Positions 9,063-18,648 of a stretch of DNA of 64,000 nt are shown here, one piece after another. The DNA is from Solitalea longa (GTDB lineage: Bacteria > Bacteroidota > Bacteroidia > Sphingobacteriales > Sphingobacteriaceae): positions 62,001 to 126,000 of the forward strand of contig NZ_PQVF01000009.1 of NCBI RefSeq assembly GCF_002920915.1. The letters run 5' to 3'. A program made the translations under genes and the position numbers. How positions within the stretch are numbered: the stretch's first letter is position 1; the number at the start of each line of letters is the position of its first letter. The notes beneath the pieces are model-generated. The model did no database searches, was not told the DNA's origin, and was given only the letters and a program-made list of their open reading frames with translations.

Positions 9063-10769
9063 ATGGACCGCCGCTCATTCTTAACATCGCTTGAGAACTA
9101 TTTTCTTGTACCCTATCGAAACCTATCGGCACCTCCTCCGGATCCCATTCAGAGACCTGTTTCTACCCTGACGCCACAAATAAACTGGGGAGAAGAAGAA
9201 GCTAAACACCTGATCAGAAGGACCACATTTGGAGCATCTAAAAAACTTGTGACTCATGTTCAAAGCCTAGGTTTAAATGGTGCAGTAAATAAATTACTAA
9301 CCAACCTTGCCGATCCCCTACCTCCTCAAAATGAATTAGAAGACAATTTAGGCAACTCCAACGACTCATGGACCACCAAAGCCTACATTGATGGAGAAAT
9401 GAATGGCAAACGACTGAATAGTTTGCGAGCCTGGTGGATTGGATTAATGCTTGAACAGGACACGACTAAAGCTGAAGGTTTTAATATCAGGGAAAAGATC
9501 ACCCTGTTTTGGCATAATCATTTTGTTACGGAATCGGGTATTGTTGATGAGGCCCGTTACTGCTTTCAATACAATGCATTACTTCGCAAACATGCCATCG
9601 GTAATTACCGGACGTTCTTAGAAGAAATTACGGTTAATCCTGCCATGCTTAAATACCTGAACGGCGATAGTAACACTGCTTTCAACCCAAACGAAAATTA
9701 TGGACGGGAACTGCTCGAGCTTTTTAGCATTGGCAAAGGCCCTCAAACCACCAACCCAATTGGAGATTATACATTCTATAATGAAAATGATGTAAAAGCT
9801 TCTACTCGTGCTTTAACAGGCTGGAGGCATCAGGTTGTTAATAATATTCCAACGGCCTATTTCACTGCTCCATATCACGATCAGAAAAGCAAAACCTTTT
9901 CGGCTCGTTTTAAGAACCATACCATTCAACCACAAGGGGAATTGGAGTATAAGGAACTCATCAATATGATCCTTACCCAATCGGAAGATGCCCTTGCTGC
10001 GGCAAAATTCATTTGTCGCCGCGTATACAGGTATTTTGTTTACTATCAGATCAACCAATTTGCCGAGGATAATATTATTGCGCCTTTAGCCCAAACCTTA
10101 TTTAATAGCAACTATGAGTTTAAACCGATGCTGCAACAGCTTTTCATGAGCCAGCATTTTTATGATGTGTTAAACCGTAGCTGCGTTATTAAAAATCCCA
10201 TCGATTATGTTGTAGGTGTAGGAAAAGAATTTGAACTGATAGAAACGGGAATTGATACGCCTGCTGATCGATATAAATCATGGTTTAAGCTTTATGAAGA
10301 AGCCATGGAAATGCAATTAAGTCTTATGGACCCACCCGGCGTTTCGGGCTGGGCCGCATATGGACAACAGCCTGCTTATCACGAATATTGGATCAACTCC
10401 GATACAATGTATCAACGTAAAGGCTTTACTGACCATATTGTTTCGGGCTTGGATGCGGATGGAGTGACGCTCACGATTAATCCGCTTAAATTTTTAAGGA
10501 CCAATTTTTCGGCGACAGAAATTACTGATGCTCGTGTAATGATTGATAAGGTAACCGGCTTTTTGTTACCCGCTGTTTTACCATTAACCCAGGAGCAAAA
10601 AGACACTTTGTTGTTTGATGCATTATTGATGGGATTATCAACAGATCCGAATTATTGGACAACCAACTGGATCGACTATACGGCCAACGGAGCCACTACC
10701 GAGGTAACCAAAATGCTCAAATCGTTTTTCACCTACTTATTGGCAATGCCTGAGTACCACTTAAGTTAA
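9063..10769 (+). CDS. DUF1800 family protein
   Basis: The 568-residue protein matches the DUF1800 family: RRTTFGASKK near residue 55, TLFWHNHFVT and NENYGRELLELFSIG in the middle, and a tryptophan-rich C-terminal half. It opens with DRRSFL, which resembles a twin-arginine motif, but no hydrophobic signal core follows. It lies 37 bp before a DUF1501 gene in the same direction. The two families are commonly encoded as a pair in Bacteroidota, Planctomycetota and Proteobacteria. The biochemical role of DUF1800 proteins is not established, and nothing here reveals it. Confidence 0.9.
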   Translation: MDRRSFLTSLENYFLVPYRNLSAPPPDPIQRPVSTLTPQINWGEEEAKHLIRRTTFGASKKLVTHVQSLGLNGAVNKLLTNLADPLPPQNELEDNLGNSNDSWTTKAYIDGEMNGKRLNSLRAWWIGLMLEQDTTKAEGFNIREKITLFWHNHFVTESGIVDEARYCFQYNALLRKHAIGNYRTFLEEITVNPAMLKYLNGDSNTAFNPNENYGRELLELFSIGKGPQTTNPIGDYTFYNENDVKASTRALTGWRHQVVNNIPTAYFTAPYHDQKSKTFSARFKNHTIQPQGELEYKELINMILTQSEDALAAAKFICRRVYRYFVYYQINQFAEDNIIAPLAQTLFNSNYEFKPMLQQLFMSQHFYDVLNRSCVIKNPIDYVVGVGKEFELIETGIDTPADRYKSWFKLYEEAMEMQLSLMDPPGVSGWAAYGQQPAYHEYWINSDTMYQRKGFTDHIVSGLDADGVTLTINPLKFLRTNFSATEITDARVMIDKVTGFLLPAVLPLTQEQKDTLLFDALLMGLSTDPNYWTTNWIDYTANGATTEVTKMLKSFFTYLLAMPEYHLS

Positions 10770-10806
10770 CTGGTCACGAGTACACCTTAGAGTAAAACAA
10801 TTAAAC

Positions 10807-12387
10807 ATGCGCAGAAGAGATTTTATCAGATATACATCCGCCGCTTCTATACCAGTTTTAGCAGGTGGTTTTCAAATGAAAGCATTGGCCAATACACCTT
10901 TGTTAGACTTGTTATCTCAAACCGAAACCGACAGGGTTTTAGTCATCATACAATTGAACGGTGGTAATGATGGCTTAAACACTGTTATACCTTTGGATCA
11001 GTATTCCAATCTTGCAGCTGCCAGGGCCAATATTTTATTACCAGAGCCCAAAATCTTAAGACTTACCAACAGTACCGGACTTCATCCATCAATGGGGGCC
11101 TTGCACTCGCAATACCAGGATGGCAAAGTTCGGGTAATTCAGAATACAGGATATTACCCAGCCAATCAATCACATTTTAGGTCGACTGATATTTGGTGGA
11201 CTGCACCGAATAACATTACCAAAGTAATGGAATCGGGATGGATTGCACGTTACCTGCAGGGAATTTATCCTGGTTATCCCGAAACGAAATACGACCATCC
11301 GCCAGCTCTACAGATTGGCGCCATTTTATCATTAGGTTTAATGGGTGAACTAAGCAATCCGATGGGAATCTCAGTAAGCAGTCCGGAGGTGTTTGACTAC
11401 CTGGCACAAGGAGCTGCCGATGTGAGCATCCCTAAAACTGCGGCAGAATTAGAGCTGAAATACATCCGAAATATGTCCGTAGTTTCAGGTGATTATTCGG
11501 ATGTTTTGCGGCAGGCCATTCAAAAAGGAGCTAACCTTTCAACCAAGTATCCGGCCTCTTCAGTTAAAAATTACTTGGCCGCTCAATTAAAGGTGGTCGC
11601 CCGCTTATTGGCAGGAGGCTTAAAAACCCGCATTTTCATTGTAAATATGGGCGGTTTTGATACCCATGCCGATCAAACCAATAAAGATTCAGTTGGAACC
11701 CTATACGGAACACATGCCACCTTACTAAAGAACCTTTCTGTTGCCATTGCTGCCTTTCAGGATGATTTACAATTATTAAAGCTCGACAACCGGGTGGCCG
11801 GTTTTACGTTCTCAGAATTTGGACGAAGGATACGATCAAATGCCAGTTACGGAACCGACCACGGTGCTGCTGCACCGATGTTTGTTTTCGGTTCGGGAGT
11901 TATACCCGGCATTTTGGGTTCAAACCCAATAATTCCTAAAAATGCCACTGCCGGCGATTGTGTGGAGGCTGATGAGGATCACGATTTCAGAAACATTTAT
12001 GCCACCATCTTAAATCAATGGTTTGGGGTTTCTCAATCTGAATTATTAAGAGTGATGGATAACAAGCCTGACCTAAAATCGGACTTGAGCATTTTTAGAA
12101 CAAAAGACCAAATTCACAATAACAGCAAAGGTAAGCTGAAGCTACTCACTACTTTTCCAAATCCGTTTGTTGATTATACCACTATCCGTTTTCTTTCAGG
12201 AGCAGGACCGACTAAACTCAATCTGATTGATACAACCGGCAGAATTGTAAGAAGCATTTTGAATGAGAACTTAACAGAAGGGCAACATGAAGTCACCCTG
12301 CATCGAAATGGTTTATCAGAAGGAGTTTATTATGTTCATATTTTCCAGGGGAATGAAAAAGATTCAATGCTGATAAGAGCAGTATAA
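10807..12387 (+). CDS. DUF1501 family exported protein with Tat-like signal and type IX secretion tail
   Basis: The 526-residue protein begins MRRRDFIRYTSAAS, a good twin-arginine signal followed by a short hydrophobic stretch ending near ALA. The central domain is DUF1501 (sulfatase-like fold family) with VIIQLNGGNDGLNTV, GGFDTHADQ and TFSEFGRRIRSNAS. The last ~80 residues form a type A type IX secretion domain (FPNPFVDYTTIRF, GVYYVHIFQG). The protein is therefore predicted to cross the inner membrane folded and then be displayed or released at the surface. It is co-oriented with the DUF1800 gene. Enzymatic activity is unproven. Confidence 0.9.
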   Translation: MRRRDFIRYTSAASIPVLAGGFQMKALANTPLLDLLSQTETDRVLVIIQLNGGNDGLNTVIPLDQYSNLAAARANILLPEPKILRLTNSTGLHPSMGALHSQYQDGKVRVIQNTGYYPANQSHFRSTDIWWTAPNNITKVMESGWIARYLQGIYPGYPETKYDHPPALQIGAILSLGLMGELSNPMGISVSSPEVFDYLAQGAADVSIPKTAAELELKYIRNMSVVSGDYSDVLRQAIQKGANLSTKYPASSVKNYLAAQLKVVARLLAGGLKTRIFIVNMGGFDTHADQTNKDSVGTLYGTHATLLKNLSVAIAAFQDDLQLLKLDNRVAGFTFSEFGRRIRSNASYGTDHGAAAPMFVFGSGVIPGILGSNPIIPKNATAGDCVEADEDHDFRNIYATILNQWFGVSQSELLRVMDNKPDLKSDLSIFRTKDQIHNNSKGKLKLLTTFPNPFVDYTTIRFLSGAGPTKLNLIDTTGRIVRSILNENLTEGQHEVTLHRNGLSEGVYYVHIFQGNEKDSMLIRAV

Positions 12388-12471
12388 TTTTCCACTTAAG
12401 CCTTATTTGAGTAAAACTACTGAAGAAACTAATTTAATTTTTCGTAAATTTTGGTTAATAAGATTTAAGTG

Positions 12472-12579
12472 ATGTATCGCATAATAACACTACTGATAGT
12501 CCCTGCATTGGTTCTTTTGTCGAGGTTGATTATAAACATAGTTTGGTTAGTAAAACTCTTGATGGTCAAATTAAAATAA
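12472..12579 (+). CDS. Candidate 35-residue hydrophobic small protein
   Basis: An ATG-started frame of 36 codons follows the DUF1501 gene by 84 bp and ends 4 bp before the convergent glutaminase stop. The product (starting MYRIITLLIVPALVLLSR, ending in Lys-rich MVKLK) would be a single membrane-spanning peptide with a positive C-terminus. There is no homology evidence and no convincing promoter, so this may be chance. Conservation in related genomes would decide. Confidence 0.3.
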   Translation: MYRIITLLIVPALVLLSRLIINIVWLVKLLMVKLK

Positions 12580-12583
12580 AGCG

Positions 12584-13603
12584 TTATTTCATTGGATTAA
12601 AAATATTCAGCTGCAATTTCTCGGCTATGTATTTGATCGTTTCAATGGCTTTAACACTATTTCCTGCCTGATCTACCCTTGGTGAAAAAACACAAATACC
12701 CATTTTCCCGGGTGCAACAGCGATTATTCCTCCTCCAACCCCACTTTTAGCAGGTAGTCCGATATCATATAACCATTGTCCGCTATCTTCATATAAACCA
12801 CTTGTTGTCATTACAGCAAGTGTTTTAGTGACATTTTGGGGATTGATGATCTTGTCTTTGGTTACCGGGTTAACACCATTATTGGCTAATGTGGCGGCCA
12901 TTATAGCTAAGTCTTTTGCAGAGGTTCCAAAAGAGCATTGGCGGGTATACAAATCGCATGTCATTATTGGATCATCATAAATGGTGTTGTATGACTGCAG
13001 AAGAATTGCAATCGCCTGGTTATGCTGATTAGTTTCCGCTTCCGAATGGTATAGCTCATCTATCACTTTGATCTCGCGCGCTGCCAACCTGTTAAAGTAA
13101 TCGTTAATAGTCTTCCATTTGGAATTGCCATTTTGCACTTTAACCAAACTGTTGGTAGCCATGGCGCCTGCGTTTACCAAAGGATTTACAGCCCTTTTTC
13201 CCTGGAGCTCAATGGAGGTAACCGAATTAAATGGAAAACCGGTTGCATTAACACCTACCTTTTGCGCAATTTCTTCGGGTGTATTTGATTCTAACGCCAG
13301 GCATAAAACAAAAACCTTTGATATGGATTCAATCCCAAATTCAAATTTCGAATCACCCAGTTCATAAACCTTACCATCGGGTGTTACGATGGCGATTCCA
13401 TAAAGATTTGAATCCACCTTAGCCAGGTAAGGAATATAATCGGCGTTTTTACCTCTGGAGTCGTTTTTAAACTTTTCATAAGCTTCATTCATCACCTTTT
13501 GAATGATATTCTTATCCGCTTTTTGGGCATTAGTTGAAATGAACGTTGAGTTTATTAAAATTGAAACCAGGAGGATGGCCCTCCAACACACATGTATTTT
13601 CAT
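12584..13603 (-). CDS. glsA: Exported glutaminase (serine beta-lactamase-like fold)
   Basis: This enzyme hydrolyses L-glutamine to glutamate and ammonia. With the start at ATG 13603 it has 339 residues and a signal peptide (ILLVSILINSTFISTNAQ). The glutaminase motifs are present: the nucleophile in ESISKV (Ser93-x-x-Lys96), VNAGAMATNS, YTRQCSFGTSAKDLA and LPAKSGVGGGI. The upstream ATG at 13672 would place 23 polar residues before the signal peptide, so I prefer the internal start. Many homologues are cytosolic, so the signal peptide points to a periplasmic form, as in several Bacteroidota. It is divergent from the M61 peptidase gene. Confidence 0.93.
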   Translation of the reverse strand: MKIHVCWRAILLVSILINSTFISTNAQKADKNIIQKVMNEAYEKFKNDSRGKNADYIPYLAKVDSNLYGIAIVTPDGKVYELGDSKFEFGIESISKVFVLCLALESNTPEEIAQKVGVNATGFPFNSVTSIELQGKRAVNPLVNAGAMATNSLVKVQNGNSKWKTINDYFNRLAAREIKVIDELYHSEAETNQHNQAIAILLQSYNTIYDDPIMTCDLYTRQCSFGTSAKDLAIMAATLANNGVNPVTKDKIINPQNVTKTLAVMTTSGLYEDSGQWLYDIGLPAKSGVGGGIIAVAPGKMGICVFSPRVDQAGNSVKAIETIKYIAEKLQLNIFNPMK

Positions 13604-13771
13604 AAATTTGACAAATTGGTTATATAAATTACTAAAAATAAGGCAGTAATGCATTTTAAAGCGCCCTTTCATTGCGCATTAAAAGACCAACTGTCATTTT
13701 TTTATTACATATGTGTTGATATGATGAGCATTAACATTTTCGTAATATTGCGCCCTAGGAGAGAGAACTAG

Positions 13772-15577
13772 ATGAAAAAATTAAGCACGCTAATATTGTT
13801 ATCCGTATTTTTTATGAATACATCTTCTGCCGCCGAAACCCAACTAAGCTATAAGCTATCGTTCGACGAAGCTGCCCAGCATTATGTTGACGTACAAATG
13901 GATGTTAACCACTGGAATGGCAAAGACCTTATTGTTAAGTTACCGGTTTGGGCTCCGGGTTCGTACCTGGTTCGTGAGTTTGCCCGTAATGTAGAGCAAT
14001 TCCAGGCATTTTCAGGATCTACTGCTCTAAAAGTCGAAAAAATAAACAAAAACACCTGGAAAATTTCTGCCAACAAAGCCACTTCTATCAATATAAAATA
14101 TAAAGTGTATGCATTTGAGCTAACCGTTCGTACGAGCTTTATTGATGCTGCCCATGCTTATTTAAACGGAACTAGTGTTTTCATGTATATTGATGGTAAG
14201 AAAGAACTTTCATCAACCATAAAAATAACCCCAAACAGCACTTGGAAAGAAATTTCATCCGGCTTAGAAAGTGTTCATGACAACAAATGGACGTTGTCAT
14301 CTCCTAACTATGATGTTTTAGCTGATTCGCCAATTGAAATCGGCAACCAGGAAATACTAAAGTTTGAAGCAGCAGGAGTACCGCATGAAATTGCTTTATA
14401 TGGTGGCGGTAATTATGATAAAGCAAAATTAACGCGCGATATAAAACAAATTTGTGAAGAAGCTACCAAAGTTTTCGACTCACATCCTTGTAAGCGTTAT
14501 ACCTTTATTGTACACTGTTTGCCATCTGGAGGCGGCGGTTTGGAACATTTGAACTCAACTACGGTGCAAACTTCTAGGTTTGGCTTTAACAACGATAAAT
14601 CTTACAAATCTTTTCTTTCGTTAATTGCCCATGAGTATTTCCACTTGTGGAACGTTAAACGCCTGCGTCCGGAAGTATTAGGCCCTTTTGATTATGATCG
14701 TGAGAATTATACTTCAATGCTATGGTTCTCTGAAGGTTTTACTGCTTATTATGATAATTTGCTTACTCGCCGTGCAGGTTTTTACACTCCTGATGCATAT
14801 TTGGAGGTAATTACAGCTGATATTAACAAGGTGGTTAACCAACCAGGAAACCAAGTGCAGCCGGTAGCTGAGGCTAGTTTCGATGCATGGATTAAATATT
14901 ATCGTCCTAACGAAAACTCAAGTAATTCAACAATTTCTTACTATGAAAAAGGCTCTATTCTTGCCCTTATCCTCGATATGGAAATTCTTCGAGATACCAA
15001 GGGGGTAAAAGATCTGGATGACCTGATGAAATATTTATACACTGAATATTATTTAGGTAAGAAACGTGGCTTTACCGATGCCGAATTTAAGGCCGCTGCC
15101 GAATTAATTTGCGGACGTAATTTAAATGAGTTTTTCAGCAAATATGTAAATGGTACCGAGCCTATTCCTTTTAACGATTATTTAAGTGCCGTTGGATTGC
15201 GCTTGATCGATCAGAATGCAGGGCGTTCGAGCGAAATTTACTTTGGTGCAAATACTAAAACCGATAATGGTAAACTCATTGTTTCATCGGTTGTAAAAGG
15301 CACTTGTGCGTATGAAGCCGGCATTAACGTAAACGATGAAATTATAGGTTTCGACAATTACCGTGTTGATGATCTGAACAAATGGTTAGGTTATAAAAAG
15401 GTGGGTGATAAAGTTGATGTATTGGTAAGCCGCGAAGGTTCTTTGTTGACAATTCCGGTTACATTAAAAGCCAATACAACTCTAAAATACAAATTCGATG
15501 CTATTACATCAGTAACTGCTGATCAAGCAAAAGCCTATAATTTCTGGATGAAATTTGACACTCAAGCTGAGCATTAA
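13772..15577 (+). CDS. M61 glycyl aminopeptidase-like metalloprotease with PDZ domain
   Basis: The 601-residue exported protein has a signal peptide ending SSAAE. An N-terminal beta domain precedes the zinc site His287-Glu288-x-x-His291 (AHEYFHLWN), with the third ligand Glu321 in WFSEGFTAYY. A PDZ domain covers roughly residues 500-580 (VVKGTCAYEAGINVNDEI). This is the standard M61 architecture, whose members cleave N-terminal small residues from peptides. A perfect 14-bp terminator hairpin follows. Assignment is firm at family level. Confidence 0.94.
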   Translation: MKKLSTLILLSVFFMNTSSAAETQLSYKLSFDEAAQHYVDVQMDVNHWNGKDLIVKLPVWAPGSYLVREFARNVEQFQAFSGSTALKVEKINKNTWKISANKATSINIKYKVYAFELTVRTSFIDAAHAYLNGTSVFMYIDGKKELSSTIKITPNSTWKEISSGLESVHDNKWTLSSPNYDVLADSPIEIGNQEILKFEAAGVPHEIALYGGGNYDKAKLTRDIKQICEEATKVFDSHPCKRYTFIVHCLPSGGGGLEHLNSTTVQTSRFGFNNDKSYKSFLSLIAHEYFHLWNVKRLRPEVLGPFDYDRENYTSMLWFSEGFTAYYDNLLTRRAGFYTPDAYLEVITADINKVVNQPGNQVQPVAEASFDAWIKYYRPNENSSNSTISYYEKGSILALILDMEILRDTKGVKDLDDLMKYLYTEYYLGKKRGFTDAEFKAAAELICGRNLNEFFSKYVNGTEPIPFNDYLSAVGLRLIDQNAGRSSEIYFGANTKTDNGKLIVSSVVKGTCAYEAGINVNDEIIGFDNYRVDDLNKWLGYKKVGDKVDVLVSREGSLLTIPVTLKANTTLKYKFDAITSVTADQAKAYNFWMKFDTQAEH

Positions 15578-15595
15578 TTGCAGTTAATTATAAAG

Positions 15596-15628
15596 AAAAG
15601 CGGATAAGGAGTGACCTTATCCGCTTTT
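15596..15628. terminator. Bidirectional Rho-independent terminator
   Basis: A perfect 14-bp stem (AAAAGCGGATAAGG with its complement, 5-base loop) carries T-runs on both strands. It separates the convergent M61 and CapA-like genes. Confidence 0.92.
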
Positions 15629-15668
15629 TATTTTTATCAGAAGCTGGCTGCTTTATTTAAAGTACCCA

Positions 15669-16712
15669 TTAATTCACCAAAACCTCTCCGTTAGAGTTGA
15701 TTGAGGTACCAAAGGCTGCCGAAAGCTGTTGCATGTGATTTAATATATCATCATACTCCGAATTCTGAGCGATCCTAGCTTGCATGTTTTCCAGTACAAT
15801 TGGAACCAACTTTACTTTTTTCACTCCATCTTTATCAATCTCACAATTAAAAAAGCAGGTTTGATTGTTCTTTAGATCCGGATTCAATTCATAATCATCT
15901 ATCAAATCGCCGGTATCGTACATAATCAGTTTTCCATTATAGACTTCAATACCCTGAAAAACATGTGCACCATGCCCATGAATAATATCTACTCCAGCCT
16001 CAATGATCTTGTGGGCAAATGAAACGAATTCAGGAAGAGGCTTATCGTTCATTTTATCACCCCAATGAATGCTCAAAATCAAAATATCAACTTTATTCCT
16101 AACCATGGCAATAGCCTCTTTAATAGTGGCAATATCCCCTACCTGAACATAGTTGGTTCCGGGTTTGTCAACTGCTTTCCAATAGGGTTCATTATCTGTA
16201 AAACCCAACAATCCAATGTTAACGCCATTCTTTGATATTATAACTGGCTGAGCAGCTTGCTGACTGTTACTTCCTGCTCCTACATGAGCTATTCCGGCCT
16301 TATTCAGCAAACCTATAGTTTCAATCAAGCCTTCTTCATAAAAATCGAGAATGTGGTTATTGGCAATGTTTACCACATCAATCCGGGCATCCATTAAGGT
16401 TTGAATTCGGGTAGGCTCTGCTTTAAGATTACTTGATTTTATACGCTGAGATTTGTTAAAATGCGTTAATGGAGCCTCCAGGTTTATCAAATTTAAATCG
16501 GTTGCCTTGAATAGTGGAAGCACATTACCCCAGGGATAAGAGAAACCATTTTCAGAAATTTTTTCATTTACCATTCCTCCTATCATAACATCGCCGGCAA
16601 ACCCGATTGATACAGGTGTGTGATTTTCGTAAGCCATACAATTACCATTTAAGATGAACAGATAAATTGGCAGCAGGAAGCTGAAATGCTGACTATCTTT
16701 AAATTTAACCAA
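15669..16712 (-). CDS. CapA family protein (poly-glutamate synthesis-type metallophosphatase fold)
   Basis: The 347-residue protein carries the PGA_cap motifs GFAGDVMIGG, LINLEAPLT, NIANNHILDFYEEG, ILSIHWGDKM and HGHGAHVFQGIEVYNG. A hydrophobic N-terminus suggests export or a membrane anchor. CapA proteins take part in poly-gamma-glutamate capsule assembly in Bacillus, but many family members lie outside such operons. No capB or capC is nearby here, so a capsule role is not supported. The gene stands alone, downstream of a terminator that closes the neighbouring gene. Confidence 0.9.
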   Translation of the reverse strand: MVKFKDSQHFSFLLPIYLFILNGNCMAYENHTPVSIGFAGDVMIGGMVNEKISENGFSYPWGNVLPLFKATDLNLINLEAPLTHFNKSQRIKSSNLKAEPTRIQTLMDARIDVVNIANNHILDFYEEGLIETIGLLNKAGIAHVGAGSNSQQAAQPVIISKNGVNIGLLGFTDNEPYWKAVDKPGTNYVQVGDIATIKEAIAMVRNKVDILILSIHWGDKMNDKPLPEFVSFAHKIIEAGVDIIHGHGAHVFQGIEVYNGKLIMYDTGDLIDDYELNPDLKNNQTCFFNCEIDKDGVKKVKLVPIVLENMQARIAQNSEYDDILNHMQQLSAAFGTSINSNGEVLVN

Positions 16713-16739
16713 TTTCTACTGCTTTTGCTCTTAAAAACA

Positions 16740-16770
16740 ATCGTCTTTCAGTTTTTACCCGAAAGACGAT
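16740..16770 (-). terminator. Rho-independent terminator after the DUF4442 gene
   Basis: The stem ATCGTCTTTC/GAAAGACGAT is followed on the minus strand by TGTTTTTAAG. It lies between the DUF4442 gene and the CapA-like start, ending the upstream transcript. Confidence 0.8.
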
Positions 16771-16791
16771 CATTTCCCAATTTCATTTAAA

Positions 16792-17298
16792 CTATACTTT
16801 AGTTTTCACCTTGTCCCATTTCTTTATTTGCCAATTAACCCTGGCCTTACAAATAAGGTTGTTTTGTATATCGTAAACCGGTAGTTCGAATGTTTTAAAC
16901 ACTGCATCACTCAGTTTCAACTCATTATTTACCTGTTCGGCATCCTCATTATTAAATATAAAATGCACATTAACATCCGATTTTCCCTGAAACTGGTATT
17001 CCATATGCAAATCTTTCATAATAATACGATAGTTGGCGGCACCCAATACATTCATCAACTGTAATCCACATGCATATTCACATAAAGTTGCTAATCCGCA
17101 GGCGTGTAATCCTTTAATATGATTTTGGTTTCTTCGGATATAAGGCATTTTGATCATCACCTCTTCATCAGTTACCCTGGTTATTTCAAACCTATGAGGA
17201 CTATTAAAAGGGATGGCTCTCCATAAAACACGATTTAAAACCCAAAGGTTAAATGAAGAGGTTTTGGCTTTATTTATAAGGCTATTAAGTTGTTTCAT
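16792..17298 (-). CDS. DUF4442 / hotdog-fold thioesterase-like protein
   Basis: The 168-residue protein resembles the DUF4442 branch of the hotdog-fold thioesterases, with the segment NHIKGLHACGLATLCEYACG in the place of the active-site helix. Such proteins are often acyl-CoA or acyl-ACP hydrolases, but the substrate is not known. It lies 52 bp after the nitronate monooxygenase gene in the same direction, and two acyl-CoA synthetases are transcribed away on the other side. That context fits lipid metabolism. Confidence 0.8.
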   Translation of the reverse strand: MKQLNSLINKAKTSSFNLWVLNRVLWRAIPFNSPHRFEITRVTDEEVMIKMPYIRRNQNHIKGLHACGLATLCEYACGLQLMNVLGAANYRIIMKDLHMEYQFQGKSDVNVHFIFNNEDAEQVNNELKLSDAVFKTFELPVYDIQNNLICKARVNWQIKKWDKVKTKV

Positions 17299-17350
17299 TA
17301 GTATGATTGTCGGTTAGTATAAATCCATTTATCCAAAGCTTAAGCTAAAA

Positions 17351-18382
17351 TCAATTTACAGCAACCGTTGAACTCAAAAGTTCCTGCTGCAAATTTCTAT
17401 TAGCCGCTTCGAGCTCAATAATTAATCGGTCGGTGATTTCTTTCGCTGGTAAAACATCATTAATTAATTCTACTGACTGACCAGCACACCATAAGGTCTT
17501 ATAGTTATTCGGATGAATGGCTGCTTCGAGTTTTTTCATGCCACGGATTTGCACGAGCATTTTGAAATATTTCTTAGTGGTTTTGTTCGCTGAAAGCAGT
17601 TTTTCAAACCAGTTCTGCTTGTAGCCTATTTTCTTAGCGTAAGGCGTATTTATAATATTACAAGGGGTTCCTGATAGTTTTTCGGTTAGTACAATATCCT
17701 CCATTTTAGCATCAATTATACCCTGCTTGTAAGCCTGGCTGACAGTACTTTCGGTCGAATTAATGTACCTGGTGCCAATTGAAACACCCATTGCACCCAA
17801 ACTCAATGCTGATAATATTCCCTCGCCATTGGCAATTCCACCTGCCGCCACTAAGGGAATATCAGGGAAATGATGCTTCAATGAAGGGACCAACAAATGT
17901 AAAGGACTCGGTCCGGCATGCCCCCCTGCGCCTTGTCCAACTGCGATAAAGCCATCACAGCCTAAGCTGGCACACTTTGCAGCGTGCTCTATATTGGTAA
18001 CATCGCAATACACTTTTGCTCCATACGAATGTGCAAGCTCTATTACCGGTTTAGGATTGCCCAATGATGTGATATAAAACGGAACTTTTTGCTCCCCGCA
18101 AATTTTAAGATGCTTTTCGAATAATGGATTAGAACGCTGAACAATTAGATTCACTCCGTAATTACCACTTAAATCTCCACTTACCTCTTTATGATTTTTT
18201 AGATTGATCAATACTTTCTCAAGCTCACCTTCATTTCTGTAATTCAAACTTGGAAAAACACCCATTATTCCACTTTCAATTGCTGAACGCATCATAGCTT
18301 CATTTGAAACTAAAAACATGGGTGCCATAATTATTGGATACTTTATTCCAAGCTCCTTTGTCATTTTATTGCTTATATTCAT
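17351..18382 (-). CDS. Nitronate monooxygenase family (FMN-dependent, NMO/2-nitropropane dioxygenase-like)
   Basis: The 343-residue protein has a flavin TIM-barrel pattern: YPIIMAPMFLVSNEAM at the N-terminus, GQGAGGHAG in the middle, VAAGGIANGEGILSALSLGA and GTRYINSTES towards the C-terminus. These match nitronate monooxygenases and related enoyl-reductase-like FMN proteins (FabK/NMO group). The usual His of GGHAG is present. The real substrate could be a nitronate or a fatty-acid intermediate; proximity to acyl-CoA synthetases does not settle it. Probably co-transcribed with the DUF4442 gene. Confidence 0.88.
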   Translation of the reverse strand: MNISNKMTKELGIKYPIIMAPMFLVSNEAMMRSAIESGIMGVFPSLNYRNEGELEKVLINLKNHKEVSGDLSGNYGVNLIVQRSNPLFEKHLKICGEQKVPFYITSLGNPKPVIELAHSYGAKVYCDVTNIEHAAKCASLGCDGFIAVGQGAGGHAGPSPLHLLVPSLKHHFPDIPLVAAGGIANGEGILSALSLGAMGVSIGTRYINSTESTVSQAYKQGIIDAKMEDIVLTEKLSGTPCNIINTPYAKKIGYKQNWFEKLLSANKTTKKYFKMLVQIRGMKKLEAAIHPNNYKTLWCAGQSVELINDVLPAKEITDRLIIELEAANRNLQQELLSSTVAVN

Positions 18383-18550
18383 ATAATCAAGTGCTTAAGT
18401 TAAGTACCGATTGAAAAAGGTTTATAAAGGCAAGATAGATAAAGAAAAATCAAACTCAAAAAATTATGCATGCATATTAATTTATTCGGAAAGAGTTAAG
18501 TTTTTATGAAATGAACTTTACTTTAAAGAAATATTTAATTGTCTAAACAG

Positions 18551-18580
18551 TTGTTTATCGCTTTAAAAATCGTATTCTTG
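18551..18580 (+). promoter_or_regulatory. Promoter for the first acyl-CoA synthetase gene
   Basis: TTG at 18551-18553, a 19-bp spacer and TATTCTTG at 18573-18580 match the Bacteroidota -33/-7 pattern with one mismatch in the -7 box. The start codon is at 18649, leaving a leader of about 60 bases. Confidence 0.55.
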
Positions 18581-18648
18581 CCCACAGTAAATTAATAAAC
18601 CTATAACCTCCGTTTCTGTAACGGTTTCTTCAAAATAAATTAAAACCA

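Noticed and set aside
15669-16712. CapA-like gene as evidence for a poly-gamma-glutamate capsule
   Set aside because: No capB or capC partners are near; the family is often found alone.
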